Shown piece after piece: positions 40,056 to 49,815 of a DNA stretch of 64,000 nucleotides (positions are counted from its first letter, which is position 1; each line of letters starts with the position of its first letter). Source of the DNA: Petrolisthes cinctipes (lineage: Eukaryota; Arthropoda; Malacostraca; Decapoda; Porcellanidae); NCBI GenBank assembly GCA_033782935.1, contig JAWQEG010001232.1, positions 12,501 to 76,500 on the forward strand, read 5' to 3'. Under the pieces are notes generated by a model, which was not told the DNA's origin, made no database searches, and saw only the letters and a list, made by a program, of their open reading frames with translations. A program made the position numbers and the translations under genes.

Positions 40056-40743
40056 TAGCTCCTTGATCGTTCCTTTACCATTTGTATACACTTATTATAT
40101 CTTATTTCCAATAGTAGGCTTACTATTTGTTATATTTCCACAACAAATAACCTAATGGAAGTGTAAGGTACTTATATTCTATGGCAAATATACAAAACTA
40201 ACCCGAGAAACACCAAAACTTGAGTAAATTAGGAACAATTTCAGTTTTTACACGAGTCGCGGCCTCTGACTTGGCAACACTGATTTCACGACACGGCAAT
40301 AATGACGTCACTATCCATGATGGCCGCCGTTGAGATGATGAATGTAAAAAGTAATTATAATAACAATAATAACAGCAATAAGAGTATTATAACAAGAGAA
40401 ATATATATAAATCAATACGAAGAAATATATAGAACCCAATAATTAGATAAATAAATAAATAAATTGTAATAATAATGATAATAATAATAGTTAACAATCG
40501 TAGTCCCTATCAGCATTGCTACTTTTGTCAGTGTTGTCATTTCTAAGGTAATTACTCTAAATTAGCCTAGTTTGGTGCTATTTAAGATAAAATTTCTCCT
40601 ATCTAAAGTAATTTTTATGAAAATTCCTTCGTTATTTATTTCCTGGGTCGTTGTGAAAGAAAATTAATACTATTAAAATACTTTCAAAGTTAATACTATT
40701 ATAAAAACATGGAAATGTATACCGTTTGTCAAAGGTTTAATTT
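40056..40743. other. AT-rich spacer with a promoter-like patch
   Basis: Mostly AT-rich with AATA repeats. The patch 40255-40335 is GC-richer and holds TGACGTCA (40303-40310) followed by ATGATGGCCGCCGTTGAG, reminiscent of a YY1-type initiator, but no exon or long frame follows. Confidence 0.35.
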
Positions 40744-41035
40744 ATGTTGAGGTAATTTGGTTCCATCTAAGGTATTTTCAACCCAATTTTTAAGGTATTT
40801 TACGAATTTCTTCCCTCTGTTGTTGGCGATCGAACCAATCTTCATTCCGGTGTTTCCTCCAAACCATCCAGTCTCTCCAATCCTCTAATCTCTCCATGTT
40901 GAGGTAATTTGGTTTCATCTAAGGTATTTTCAACCCAATTATTAAGGTATTTCATCGAATTTCTTCTCTCTGAGGCCTCCAAATTGCTCCAATCTTCTCA
41001 CCAGTGTTTCCTCCAATCCTCTAATCTCTCCTCAA
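40744..41035. repeat. 152-bp tandem duplication
   Basis: ATGTTGAGGTAATTTGG begins copies at 40744 and 40896, 152 bp apart, with GGTATTTTCAACCCAATT and CTCTCCAATCCTCTAATC shared. The second copy has diverged in its middle. Confidence 0.85.
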
Positions 41036-41086
41036 ATGTCCCTAGTATTCCCTCTAAATCCTCCAATCCCTTCAATAACCAGTTTT

Positions 41087-41454
41087 GGTAAATATTGAAT
41101 GAATTACCGTTATTGCGTACGTTTTTTCTACCTTCATTACCCACTTATTTAGACCATTCTAAGACTATTTTCTTCTATGGCATTTCCTCTGCAAATGCTC
41201 CATTTCCAAGATAGGGCATATTCAAATGGGGCATTTTGAAATTAGCCTGACCTTACCTGACCTGACCTAACCTAACCTAACCTAGACCGCATCAGACTAC
41301 CGGGACCTAACCTGGGCAGACTACCGTGACCTAACCTGGGCAAACTACCGGGAAATAATCGTGATAAAGTACAATAAATTACGGGGGTAAAATACTGGGA
41401 CCCAGCCGGATCTGGCAACACTGCTACAAAACGGTAATTCTTTCAATAAATACC
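41087..41454. mobile_element. GGTA-ended MITE A
   Basis: A 368-bp element whose ends GGTAAATATTGAATGAATTA and TAATTCTTTCAATAAATACC are inverted repeats. It is flanked by CCAGTTTT at 41079-41086 and CCAGTGTT at 41455-41462, an 8-bp target duplication with one mismatch. The core includes GACCTAACCTAACCTAACC and GACTACCGGGACC words. There is no coding capacity, so it is non-autonomous. An 8-bp duplication fits Merlin or hAT elements. Confidence 0.85.
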
Positions 41455-41505
41455 CCAGTGTTCTCCAATCTCCAAGTGTATAAATTCTTCTCCCTCCAAT
41501 CTTTC

Positions 41506-41588
41506 TTCCACTACTACTACTACTACTATCACTACTACCACTACTACTACCACCACCACTTCTACCCTACTACCACCACTATTACTAT
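41506..41588. repeat. (ACT)n microsatellite
   Basis: Imperfect CTACTA/CCACCA triplets directly after a short CTCC-rich stretch. Confidence 0.9.
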
Positions 41589-41791
41589 ATGGGTAAATCA
41601 TGGTATTGTTTGGTATTTATTTAGATTCTAGGCAATTGCAGTTTTGGGTATTTATTGAAAGAATTGCCATCTTGTAACAGTGTTGCCAGATCCGGCTAGG
41701 ACCAAGTATTTTGCCCTAGTCATTTCGGTAAATTTACAGAAAACCTGGGTTCACTAATACGTAAATATTAGTATGTTTTACCACTAATTAG

Positions 41792-42154
41792 GGTAAATAT
41801 TGAATGAATTACCGTTATTGGGTACAGTTTTTCTACCTTCATTACCCACTTATTTAGACCATTCTAAGACTATTTTCTTCTATGGCATTTTCTCCGCAAA
41901 TGCCCCATTTCCAAGATAGGGCATATTCAAATGGGGCATTTTGATATTAGCCTGACCTTACCTGACCTGACCTAACCTAACCTAGACCGCATCAGACTAC
42001 CGGGACCTAACCTGGGCAGACTACCGGGACCTAACCTGGGCAAACTACCGGGAAATAACCGTGGTAAAGTACAGAAAATGACCGGGCCAAAGTATTGGGA
42101 CCTAGCCGGATCTGGCAACACTGCTACAAAACGGTAATTCTTTCAATAAATACC
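41792..42154. mobile_element. GGTA-ended MITE B, nested
   Basis: A 363-bp element inserted in the left terminal repeat of the transposon. The ends GGTAAATATTGAATG and CAATAAATACC are inverted. Perfect duplication CTAATTAG lies at 41784-41791 and 42155-42162. It matches MITE C2 (58693-59055) in length and order. Confidence 0.9.
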
Positions 42155-42739
42155 CTAATTAGTACCTTTCTAAGACACTTTTCATCTATGGTGTTTCTCT
42201 CGGAGATGCCCCGTTTTCATACCTCAATACAAACATGGGGGAGAGCCTGGGAATCCGGGGTTTTGGGTGGGGGAAAACACGCTATACACTATGGTTTTGC
42301 CTTTATAATACAGTTCCAACCTATGGAGTATTTATTGGATATGCCCCGTTATCGAAATATGCCCCGTTTTCATACCCCAATACAAACATGGGGGAGAGCC
42401 TGGGAATCTGGGGTTTTGGGTGGGGGAAAACACGCATAGCACTATGTTAATGCCATAATTATACACTTCCAACCGTAAATAAAATAGTTAATGATAAAAA
42501 AAAAATTCCAAGTGTTCGAGAACGTTGCAATATAATCCCAATACAGCCCAAGTAGCAGCGTTACCAACATGTGTACACAATGTATATGTAGGAATGACAT
42601 ATATATAATAATATGTGTATAAAAATGGACAAAATAAAGGGTAAAGAATGTTGAATAAACAATAAATAACATACCTTACAGAAATTATGTGGATGGTGTG
42701 GGATTGTTGTGATCAGAGGAGATATCTGAGTCGTCTGAA

Positions 42740-43705
42740 TCATGTGGTAATGGCGGACGAACACGGTTGGGGCGGATAGAGTTTTGCAGCCTCCAGAAGG
42801 AATTGATGAAACGCAAGATCTTCGTGTTGGTCTAGAAATATATATCTTGCAATATATTGTCTCAAATACTTGGCTTTGATTCCTGGTCGTTTAATATGTT
42901 CCTTAACGTCTCTCCACAATCTCTCTATGTTTTGTGTGTGTATTTCAGTATTAACCGGGTCGACAAAATTAATGCTGTGATTTACACACCAATGTCGATA
43001 GCCCTCGTCCTCGAGAGAATTGTATGCACGCCAAGAATCAGAGCAAATGGTAGTGCCAGGCAATATAAAAAGTTTTATTAGTGGAATAAGAGTTTCTTTA
43101 TTCCGTGGAAGTGGTTGAGTCGCATCGTCTAAGAGCGGGATAATAAATTTTTTCTTGGAGACTCTTTCAATTCCTCCAAACACCTACACTTGAGACAAAA
43201 CACGACCGACGTTGTGTTTCCGTCTGACAACAAGGGTTTCATCAATCTCAACTGTTATATGAGGACCACCTATAGAGGGTTGAGATGTTAGCCATTTCTC
43301 GCACACTTCACTACAGAAACTTCTCCAATCGACAGAAGTTTTGCTGTTTATGCTCAAGTTTTTGATAGTCTGGATGTGTGAAAAACTCTTATCACAAAAT
43401 ACGTTAATAAAACACAGCACTTTCCAGGGTTCGATGTGTGAATGGTCTAAAAATGAGCCTTTAAATGACGACACAGAAAATCCACAACGTCTTCTTCTCT
43501 TTGTCTTTGCTATTAGAGTTGTGTGATAACAACGAAAAAGGTTATCATGTGTTAAACAACAATTGTTACCGCAATTAGGACACTTGAGATCAGTTGGTAA
43601 GACACCGTGATTTTGAAATAAAGTTATACTGGTCTCGTTATTTCTAAAATGGCTTGCTATAATTTCGTAGAATAGAGGACGACAACCGGCACACAAGTGT
43701 TCCAT
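42740..43705 (-). pseudogene. ISXO2/IS1595-type (Merlin-like) transposase with one TAG
   Basis: The reading frame has 322 codons from the ATG at 43705-43703, interrupted by TAG at 43186-43184 (codon 174). The same frame continues on the far side, so this is a single nonsense change and not a frameshift. Order of parts: a zinc-ribbon-like stretch near residues 42-75 (CPNCGNN, later FRCYH and RRRRCGFS), then a DDE catalytic core with EIDET (Asp about 155), ICSDSWRAY (Asp about 223) and HTQNIERLW (Glu about 261). The spacing and the FGGIER and LYPP motifs fit ISXO2-like transposases. The residue before FGGIER is commonly Trp-Val in this family, so TAG may replace TGG (inference). Everything else looks intact. 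It could be a recently silenced copy or a sequencing error. The next family to consider would be another IS1016-related group. Confidence 0.85.
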
Positions 43706-43745
43706 AGTGAGCAACTGAAAGAGAAAGACCCACGCTCTAACGTCC

Positions 43746-43753
43746 TATTTATA
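43746..43753 (-). promoter_or_regulatory. TATA box upstream of the transposase
   Basis: Minus-strand TATAAATA lies 41 bases before the ATG. A start site about 30 bases downstream would leave a very short leader. A CACGTG E-box lies slightly further upstream at 43763-43768. Confidence 0.5.
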
Positions 43754-43768
43754 GGGGATAATCACGTG

Positions 43769-44465
43769 ACCCAGTTTTCCATACAGCAGCATTACAAACT
43801 CAAAAATAAATGGAAAAGCAGCCAAAAAAGTAAAATGATAGCCACACCGTACCTATCCCACCCAAACATAACCTAACAATATTTCACCCTACACTAAATA
43901 ACCAATTAAAGCCCAAAATAAAGTAACATAACAAAACAAAAGTAAAAATATAGATACATAATATAAATACTCTTAGAATGAAAACACGTGTTCATGTGCA
44001 CAAAAGTAGCCCAAATGGCTATAAAAATTAGTAGATGGTAATGCACATATTAATATTTAGAGTAGCCAGCAGAGGGCCAAAATTTCCAAGGCTATAAGCA
44101 GTGGTACTAACTCAAAATAACAAAGAGAAGCACCCAATACTATGAAAAGAAGTAGAATTATAGCCAAATCCTACCGACCCCTAGATATCCTTACTAAACA
44201 AAACCTAACCTAACCTAACCTAACCCAAACAAACCAAAGCAAAGCATAACAAACCTAACCAAAAATAAGGAAAGATAATAAAAAGTAACATAATGAAATT
44301 ACCCAGTGAATAATAACACGTGTTCAGGTGCACATTTGTAGCCCAAATGGCTATGAAAATGAGGAATTGGTAATGTACATAATAAGTGGATGGCTATCGG
44401 CATCGAATAAAATCCCACAATTGCCAGATCTCCAATAAAATGTTAAATCAAATGGTTATTTTGGG
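43769..44465. other. Non-coding interior of the transposon
   Basis: AT-rich sequence between the transposase promoter and an internal core copy. It contains CCTAACCTAACCTAACC near 44204-44224 and two CACGTGTTCA words (43986 and 44318) in similar surroundings (GTAGCCCAAATGGCTAT follows both), so part of it is internally duplicated, about 330 bp apart. Confidence 0.6.
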
Positions 44466-44635
44466 AATTAGTGTTACCTAACCTGACCTGACCTAACCTA
44501 GACCACAACAGACTACCGGGACCTAACCTGGGCAAACTATCGGGACCTAACCTGGGCATAAAACCGTTGTACAATTAATAAAGTGACCGAGTAAATATCC
44601 CGGGATGTAGATGGATGTGGTAACACTGCACTTCC
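44466..44635. repeat. MITE-core homology inside the transposon
   Basis: TTACCTAACCTGACCTGACC, GACTACCGGGACC and CCTAACCTGGGC occur in the order found in MITEs A and B. The autonomous-type element and the MITEs therefore share an interior segment, besides similar GGTA ends. No 8-bp duplication flanks it, so it does not look like a separate insertion. Confidence 0.7.
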
Positions 44636-45428
44636 ATTACCAATAATTTACAGAGTAACCACAAGATGGCAACACAGTGATATCAAGGAATTAATGACAG
44701 GAGTAGACACTAGATGGCAACAATGTAACATCCTGGATATGGAAATTTCCATAAAAAGAGTAGGACGCTCATAGACAATATTGCCAATACAAAATATAAT
44801 AGGGCAAATATAGCCAAACCAGCCAAAAGTAGCGTGAATATTGTAACATTTACAACTATGAAAAGACTATAATTGTAGTGAAAACATATCAAACGTAAAC
44901 ACAAGAGAACCAATCTCCCCACCTGAAACTAGCTTCATCCAACGCACCCCCAATATTGCATGCGTCTTGAATAACGTGGAATATAACGAAAAGCAACGAA
45001 AATAACGGTAGGAAGTCAATTATATAGGCAGAACCACAGTGAAATGCGTGTTTTCCCCCACCCAAAACCCCGGATTCCCAGGCTCTCCCCCATGTTTGTA
45101 TTGGGGTATGAAAACGGGGCATCTCCGAGAGATACACCATTGATGAAAAGTGTCTTAGAATGGTCCTAATTAGTGGTAAAACATACTAATATTTACGTAC
45201 TAGTGAACCCAGGTTTTCTGTAAAAATACCGTCATTTCCTGTACTTTACCACGGTTATTTCCCGGTAGTTTGCCCAGGTTAGGTCCCGGTAGTTTGCCGC
45301 AGTCTAGGTTAGGTTAGGTCAGGTTAGGTCCGGTAGCTTGCCGAAGTCTAGGTTAGGTCAGGTAAGGTCAGGCTAATTTCAATATTAGCTAACTTGGAAA
45401 TGGGGCATTTCCGAAGAAAAGTTGGTAC

Positions 45429-45713
45429 GGTATTTATTGAAAAAATTACCGTTTTGTAGCAGTGTTGCCAGATTTGGTTAGGTCCCAGTATTTTGCATTT
45501 CCTGTACTTTACCATGGTTATTTCCCGGTAGTTTGCCCAGGTTAGGTCCTGGTAGCTTGCCGCAGTCTAGGTTAGGTCATGCTAATTTCAAAATTTGAAT
45601 ATGCCCTATCTTGGAAATGCCATAGAATAAAATAGTCTTAGAATGGTTTAAATAAGTGGGTAATGAAGGTAGAAAAACCGTACGCAGTAATGGTAATTCT
45701 TTCAATATTTACC
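45429..45713. mobile_element. GGTA-ended MITE H
   Basis: A 285-bp copy starting GGTATTTATTGAAAAAATTA and ending TTCTTTCAATATTTACC, with the core in the TTAGG orientation. The flanking 8-mers GTTGGTAC and GTATTTTA do not match, so it may be part of a rearranged or tandem set. Confidence 0.65.
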
Positions 45714-45868
45714 GTATTTTACCACGGTTAGTTCCCGGTATTTTGCCCGGGTTAGGTCCCGGTAGTTTACTGCAGTTTAGGTTAGGTTATGTTAAGTCAT
45801 GTAAGGTCATACTAATTTCTAAATGCTATATTTGAATATGACCTAACTTGGAAATGTTAAGAAAAGTG

Positions 45869-46163
45869 GGTATTTATTGAAAGAATTACCGGGTATTTTT
45901 CCCTGGGTCATTTCCTGTACTTTATCACAGTTATTTCCCAGTAATTTGCCCAGGTTAGGTCCCAGTAGTCTGCTGTGGTCTAGGTTAGGCTAGGTAAGGT
46001 CAGGCTAATTTCAAAATGCCCCATTTGAATATGCCCTATCTTGGAAATGGGGCATTTGAGGAAGAAATACCATAAAAGAAAATAGTCTTAGAATTGTCTA
46101 AATAAGTGGGTAATGAAGGTAAGAAAACCGTACACAATAACGGTAATTCTTTCAATATTTACC
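45869..46163. mobile_element. GGTA-ended MITE I
   Basis: A 295-bp copy with ends GGTATTTATTGAAAGAATTA and TTCTTTCAATATTTACC. The flanks GAAAAGTG and GATATGGG do not form a duplication. Fragments of the same family lie on both sides (45714-45868, 46164-46290), partly in the same order as at 34290-34500. Confidence 0.65.
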
Positions 46164-46454
46164 GATATGGGGCATTTCTGAAGGAAAGTGTTTTAGAATG
46201 TTGTGAATTTGTGAATATAGAAGGTAAAAACATTGTAATAGAAAATAACAATAGAATAGATAATTACCGGTTGATTTTAGTACTCGTATTTCAATTTTTT
46301 ATTTTTTTTTTAATTGGGTAAATTTTCCGAGCTGCACGTGTGAGATTTTCAGACAAAATATAGCTTTTCCAAGATTTTTTTAAGTGAATAATTCAATTTT
46401 TTTCATGTGATTAGTTTAATTTTAACATCCATTTATTGTGCAAATATCCTGTTT

Positions 46455-46700
46455 TAGCCATACATACCTAACCCAACCCAACCCAACCTAACTAACCAAA
46501 CCCAACTAACCAAACCAAACCAAACCAAACCCAACATAACCCAACTCAACCTAACCCAACCTAACCTAACCAAACCAATCCTAACCTAACCCGACCCAAC
46601 CTAACCTAAGCTAACCCAACCAAACCAAGCCTAACCAAACCAATCCCAACCTAACCCAACCCAACCCGACCCGACCCGACCTAACCTAACCTAATCTGAA
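46455..46700. repeat. Degenerate CCCAA/CCTAA/CCAAA pentamers
   Basis: A 5-bp-period tract mixing CCTAA, CCCAA and CCAAA, ending in three CCCGA units at about 46663-46680. It runs straight into a MITE-core word (GACTATCGGGACC). It looks like a mutated telomere-type run that grew from the core of a MITE, since the cores contain the same pentamer. Confidence 0.75.
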
Positions 46701-46937
46701 CCATTGCAGACTATCGGGACCTAACCATAGCAGACTATACCCGGACCTAACCTGGACAGACTATACGGAGTTTCACAAGGTAAGACCTATATCAAACTTA
46801 GAGAAATTTGACCATAATAACTTATATCACGGTGAAAATTACATATCTCATACCATAAAACACCCTAACTTATTATTATTATATATACCGTACCGTAAAA
46901 CTCCCTACCTTGGGACAATTTTTACATGTGTTAGTGA

Positions 46938-47137
46938 ATGATTATCATCATTATTATTATTATTGTCATCATTATTATCATTATTATTATCATCATTATT
47001 CTTATTACTATTATTATTACTATTATTACTATTATTATTATTACTATTATTATTATTATTATTACTATTATTATTATTACTATCATTATTATTACTATCA
47101 TTATTATTATTATTATTACTATTACAATTACTACTAC

Positions 47138-47200
<63 letters not shown>

Positions 47201-47248
47201 TATTACTATCATTATTATTATTATTATTACTATTACAATTACTACTAC

Positions 47249-47296
<48 letters not shown>

Positions 47297-47329
47297 TATT
47301 ATTATTATTACTATTACAATTACTACTAC

Positions 47330-47374
<45 letters not shown>

Positions 47375-47375
47375 A
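46938..47375. repeat. (ATT)n microsatellite 1
   Basis: About 440 bp of ATT with interspersed ACT and ATC triplets. Longer words such as ATTACAATTACTACTACT recur three times, so the microsatellite itself contains internal duplications. All six frames are open and meaningless. Confidence 0.95.
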
Positions 47376-47964
47376 GAATGGTGGACTGAAGCAGAGTATA
47401 TCCACACCTGACCTAAGACACACACACACACAACAAGCAGCACCCAGTGAAAACAATACCCTCCAGTGTTGTATGTAGGTATGTATGTATGTGTGTGTAT
47501 TTGCTCTCTTTCTCTCTGTATGTGTGTGTGTGTATATGTATGTATGGATGTGTATGTGTATATATGTGTGTGTATGTATGTATGTATATATGTGTGTTTG
47601 TAATAATAAATAATAATAATAATAATTAATGGTTTATTAATACAGTTTTAGAATATATACAAAACTGTTAAAAAGTTAATTGGGTATTGTTAGTATGTGT
47701 GTGTGTGTATTTAAATTGTGTATGTGTGTGTGTGTGTACATAAATTGTGTGTGTGTGTGTACATAAATTGTGTGTGTGTGTGTGTGTGTATTTAAATTAA
47801 TAATAATAATATTCGGTTTATTAAATAGTAGCAGCTGGTAAGCCGAAAATAGACATTTTGTGTGTGTGTATGTAAATTGTGTGTGTGTGTATATATTTTA
47901 GTGTGTGTGTGTGTTTACATAAATAAACAGACAGAGAGTGGGAGTTTCTGAGTCCCATATTATC

Positions 47965-47999
<35 letters not shown>

Positions 48000-48186
48000 C
48001 ATAATTACTACTATCATTATTACTATTATTACAACTAATATAATTTTTACTATTATTACAACTAATATAATTTTTACTATTACTTTTATTACTGTACTAC
48101 TACTACTATTATTATTATTATCACTATTATTATTACTATTACTATTATTACTACTACTATTATTAATATTATAATTATTATTATTA
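47373..48186. repeat. Triplicated module, copy 1
   Basis: Order: ACAGAATGGTGGACTGAAGC, a CA run, AACAATACCCTCCAGTGTTG, TGTA/GTGT runs, AATGGTTTATTAATACAG, GT runs, GAGTGGGAGTTTCTGAGTCC, then an ATT microsatellite (about 47958-48186). Neither strand encodes a recognisable protein. Confidence 0.85.
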
Positions 48187-49131
48187 CAGAATGGTGGACT
48201 GAAGCAGAGTATATCCACACCTGACCTAACACACACACACATACAAGCAGCCAGTGAAAACAATACTCTCCAGTGTTGTAAATAGGTATGTATGTGTGTA
48301 TTTACTCACTCTCTGTAAATATGTGTTCTCTCTCTCTCTCTGTAAATACGTGTTCTTTCTCTCTGTAAATACGTGTTCTTTCTCTCTGTAAATACGTGTT
48401 CTCTCTCTCTGTAAATACGGATTTTCTCTCTCTCCATGATCAGTACAACTGTATATATGTGTGTGTATATGTATGTGTGTGTGTGTGTATGTATATGTAT
48501 GTATGTATATGTGTGTGTGTGTATGTATGTTTGTATATATGTGTGTGTGTGTATGTATGTATGTATATATGTGTGTTTGTAATAATAAATAATAATAATA
48601 ATAATTAATGGTTTATTAATACAGTTTTAGAATATATACAAAACTGTTAACAAATTAATTGGGTATTGTTAGTATGTGTGTGTGTGTATGTATGTGTATA
48701 TTTTAGTGTGTATGTGTCTGTGTGTATATATTTTTAGTGTGTGTGTGTGTGTGTGTGTGTGTATGTAAATTGTGTACGTAAATAAACCGACAGCAGACAG
48801 ACAGAGAGTGGGAGTTTCTGAGTCCCATACTATTATTATTACTACTATTATTATTATTATTATCATTACTACTATTATTATTATTATTATTATTATTATT
48901 ACTACTATTATTATTATTATTACTATCATTATTATTATTATTACTATCATTATTATTATTATTATCATTATTATTATTATCATTATTATTATTATTATTA
49001 CTATCATTATTATTATTACTATTATTATTATTATTACTATCATTATTATTATTATTATCATTATTATTATTATCATTATTATTATTATTATTACTATTAT
49101 TATTATTATTACTATCATTATTATTATTATT
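48187..49131. repeat. Triplicated module, copy 2
   Basis: Same order as copy 1, starting 814 bp later and 945 bp long. It adds a minisatellite of TCTCTCTGTAAATACGTGTT (48310-48420) and has a longer ATT tract at its end (about 48830-49131). The sequence from AATGGTTTATTAATACAG to AATTGGGTATTGTTAG is nearly identical to that in copy 1. Confidence 0.85.
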
Positions 49132-49388
49132 ACAGAATGGTGGACTGAAGCAGAGTATATCCACACCTGACCTAACACACACACACACATACAAGCAGCC
49201 AGTGAAAACATTACCCTCCAGTGTTGTAAGTAGGTATGTATGTGTGTATTTACTCACTCTCTCTCTCTCTCTGTAAATACGTGTTCTCTCTCTCTCTCTG
49301 TAAATACGTGTTCTCTCTCTCTCTCTGTAAATACGTGTTCTCTCTCTCTCTGTAAATACGTGTTCTCTCTCTCTCTGTAAATACGTGT

Positions 49389-49484
<96 letters not shown>

Positions 49485-49533
49485 TTCTCTTTCTCTTTCT
49501 CTTTCTCTTTCTCTCTCTCTCTCTCTCTCTCTA
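49132..49533. repeat. Triplicated module, copy 3 (partial) with (CT)n
   Basis: Only the first part of the module is present. After the TCTGTAAATACGTGTTCT minisatellite (49258-49390, about six copies) it runs into roughly 145 bp of pure CT with a few TTTCTC units. A LINE begins directly at the end of the CT tract, so the rest of the third copy was lost or displaced there. Confidence 0.85.
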
Positions 49534-49815
49534 GGTGGAAGCGACCACAAGCTTATAAGATTTTCAGTTAAGGTCCCTAATATGGAGTCCGTGACCCCGG
49601 TGCATAGAAAATTAGACATGGGGAGAGCGGACTTTGCAGGTCTTCGTGAAGGCGTTGCTGAAATGGAACTAGAGGAGGGAGAGAGTGCTGATGATCTGTG
49701 GAGGTCATTCTTGTCTTCCTTCATGGAACTTCAGTCGCGCTTTATTCCTCTGAAGGGAACAGGTCAGAAGTTCATTCAACCGAAGTGGTTTAATCGGAAA
49801 TCCGTAACCTACTAA
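49531..49815 (+). pseudogene. LINE endonuclease C-terminus and linker, frameshifted
   Basis: The frame opens without a start codon and holds the last endonuclease motif, SDHKLIRFSVK, where the Ser-Asp-His catalytic triplet closes apurinic-type LINE endonucleases. An acidic helical linker follows (MELEEGESADDLWRSF) and then KWFNRK. It stops at 49813-49815, while the +1-offset frame carries on with EIRNLLRERRTAYRRAK, which is what normally follows. The change of frame lies at about 49795-49797 in CGGAAAT, where one base seems to be missing. Confidence 0.8.

Larger units (their letters stand above)
41727..45230 (-). mobile_element. Merlin-like DNA transposon, complete ends
   Basis: The terminal inverted repeats are 185 bp each once a nested insertion is removed: left 41727-41791 plus 42163-42282, right 45046-45230. 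Their outer ends read GGTAAATTTACAG and GGTATTTTTACAG inward. The element is flanked by identical GTCATTTC at 41719-41726 and 45231-45238, a perfect 8-bp target duplication. Without the nested MITE it is 3,133 bp. A minus-strand ISXO2/IS1595-type transposase lies inside. The subterminal segment GCCCCGTTTTCATACC onward is also present as a direct extra copy at 42357-42435. The near-identical inverted repeats suggest recent activity. Merlin is proposed from the transposase type and the 8-bp duplication. Confidence 0.88.
41647..45428. mobile_element. Older MITE-family element split by a transposon
   Basis: The left remnant (41647-41726) starts GGTATTTATTGAAAGAATTG and continues into the family core (AGTGTTGCCAGATCCGGC). 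The right remnant begins at 45231 with the rest of that core (GTACTTTACCACGGTTATTTC). Joined across the insertion, the order matches copies near 57.0 and 58.4 kb. Its own right end is not clear: the core is partly duplicated (45300-45360) and another copy starts at 45429. The end given is therefore approximate. Confidence 0.65.

Noticed and set aside
42561..42764. Second transposon gene downstream of the transposase
   Set aside because: The frame overlaps the transposase end, is Ile/Phe/His-rich and has no motif; an alternative offset frame with an acidic tail is equally unsupported.
44710..45140. Hydrophobic minus-strand frames inside the transposon
   Set aside because: One lies partly in the terminal inverted repeat and neither has membrane-protein features beyond AT-rich composition.
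46905..49257. Poly-Asn, poly-Ile, poly-Tyr and poly-Leu frames
   Set aside because: Translation of ATT microsatellites in every frame and strand.
49254..49724. Minus-strand Arg-Glu repeat protein
   Set aside because: Translation of a (CT)n tract and minisatellite, overlapping the LINE on the other strand.
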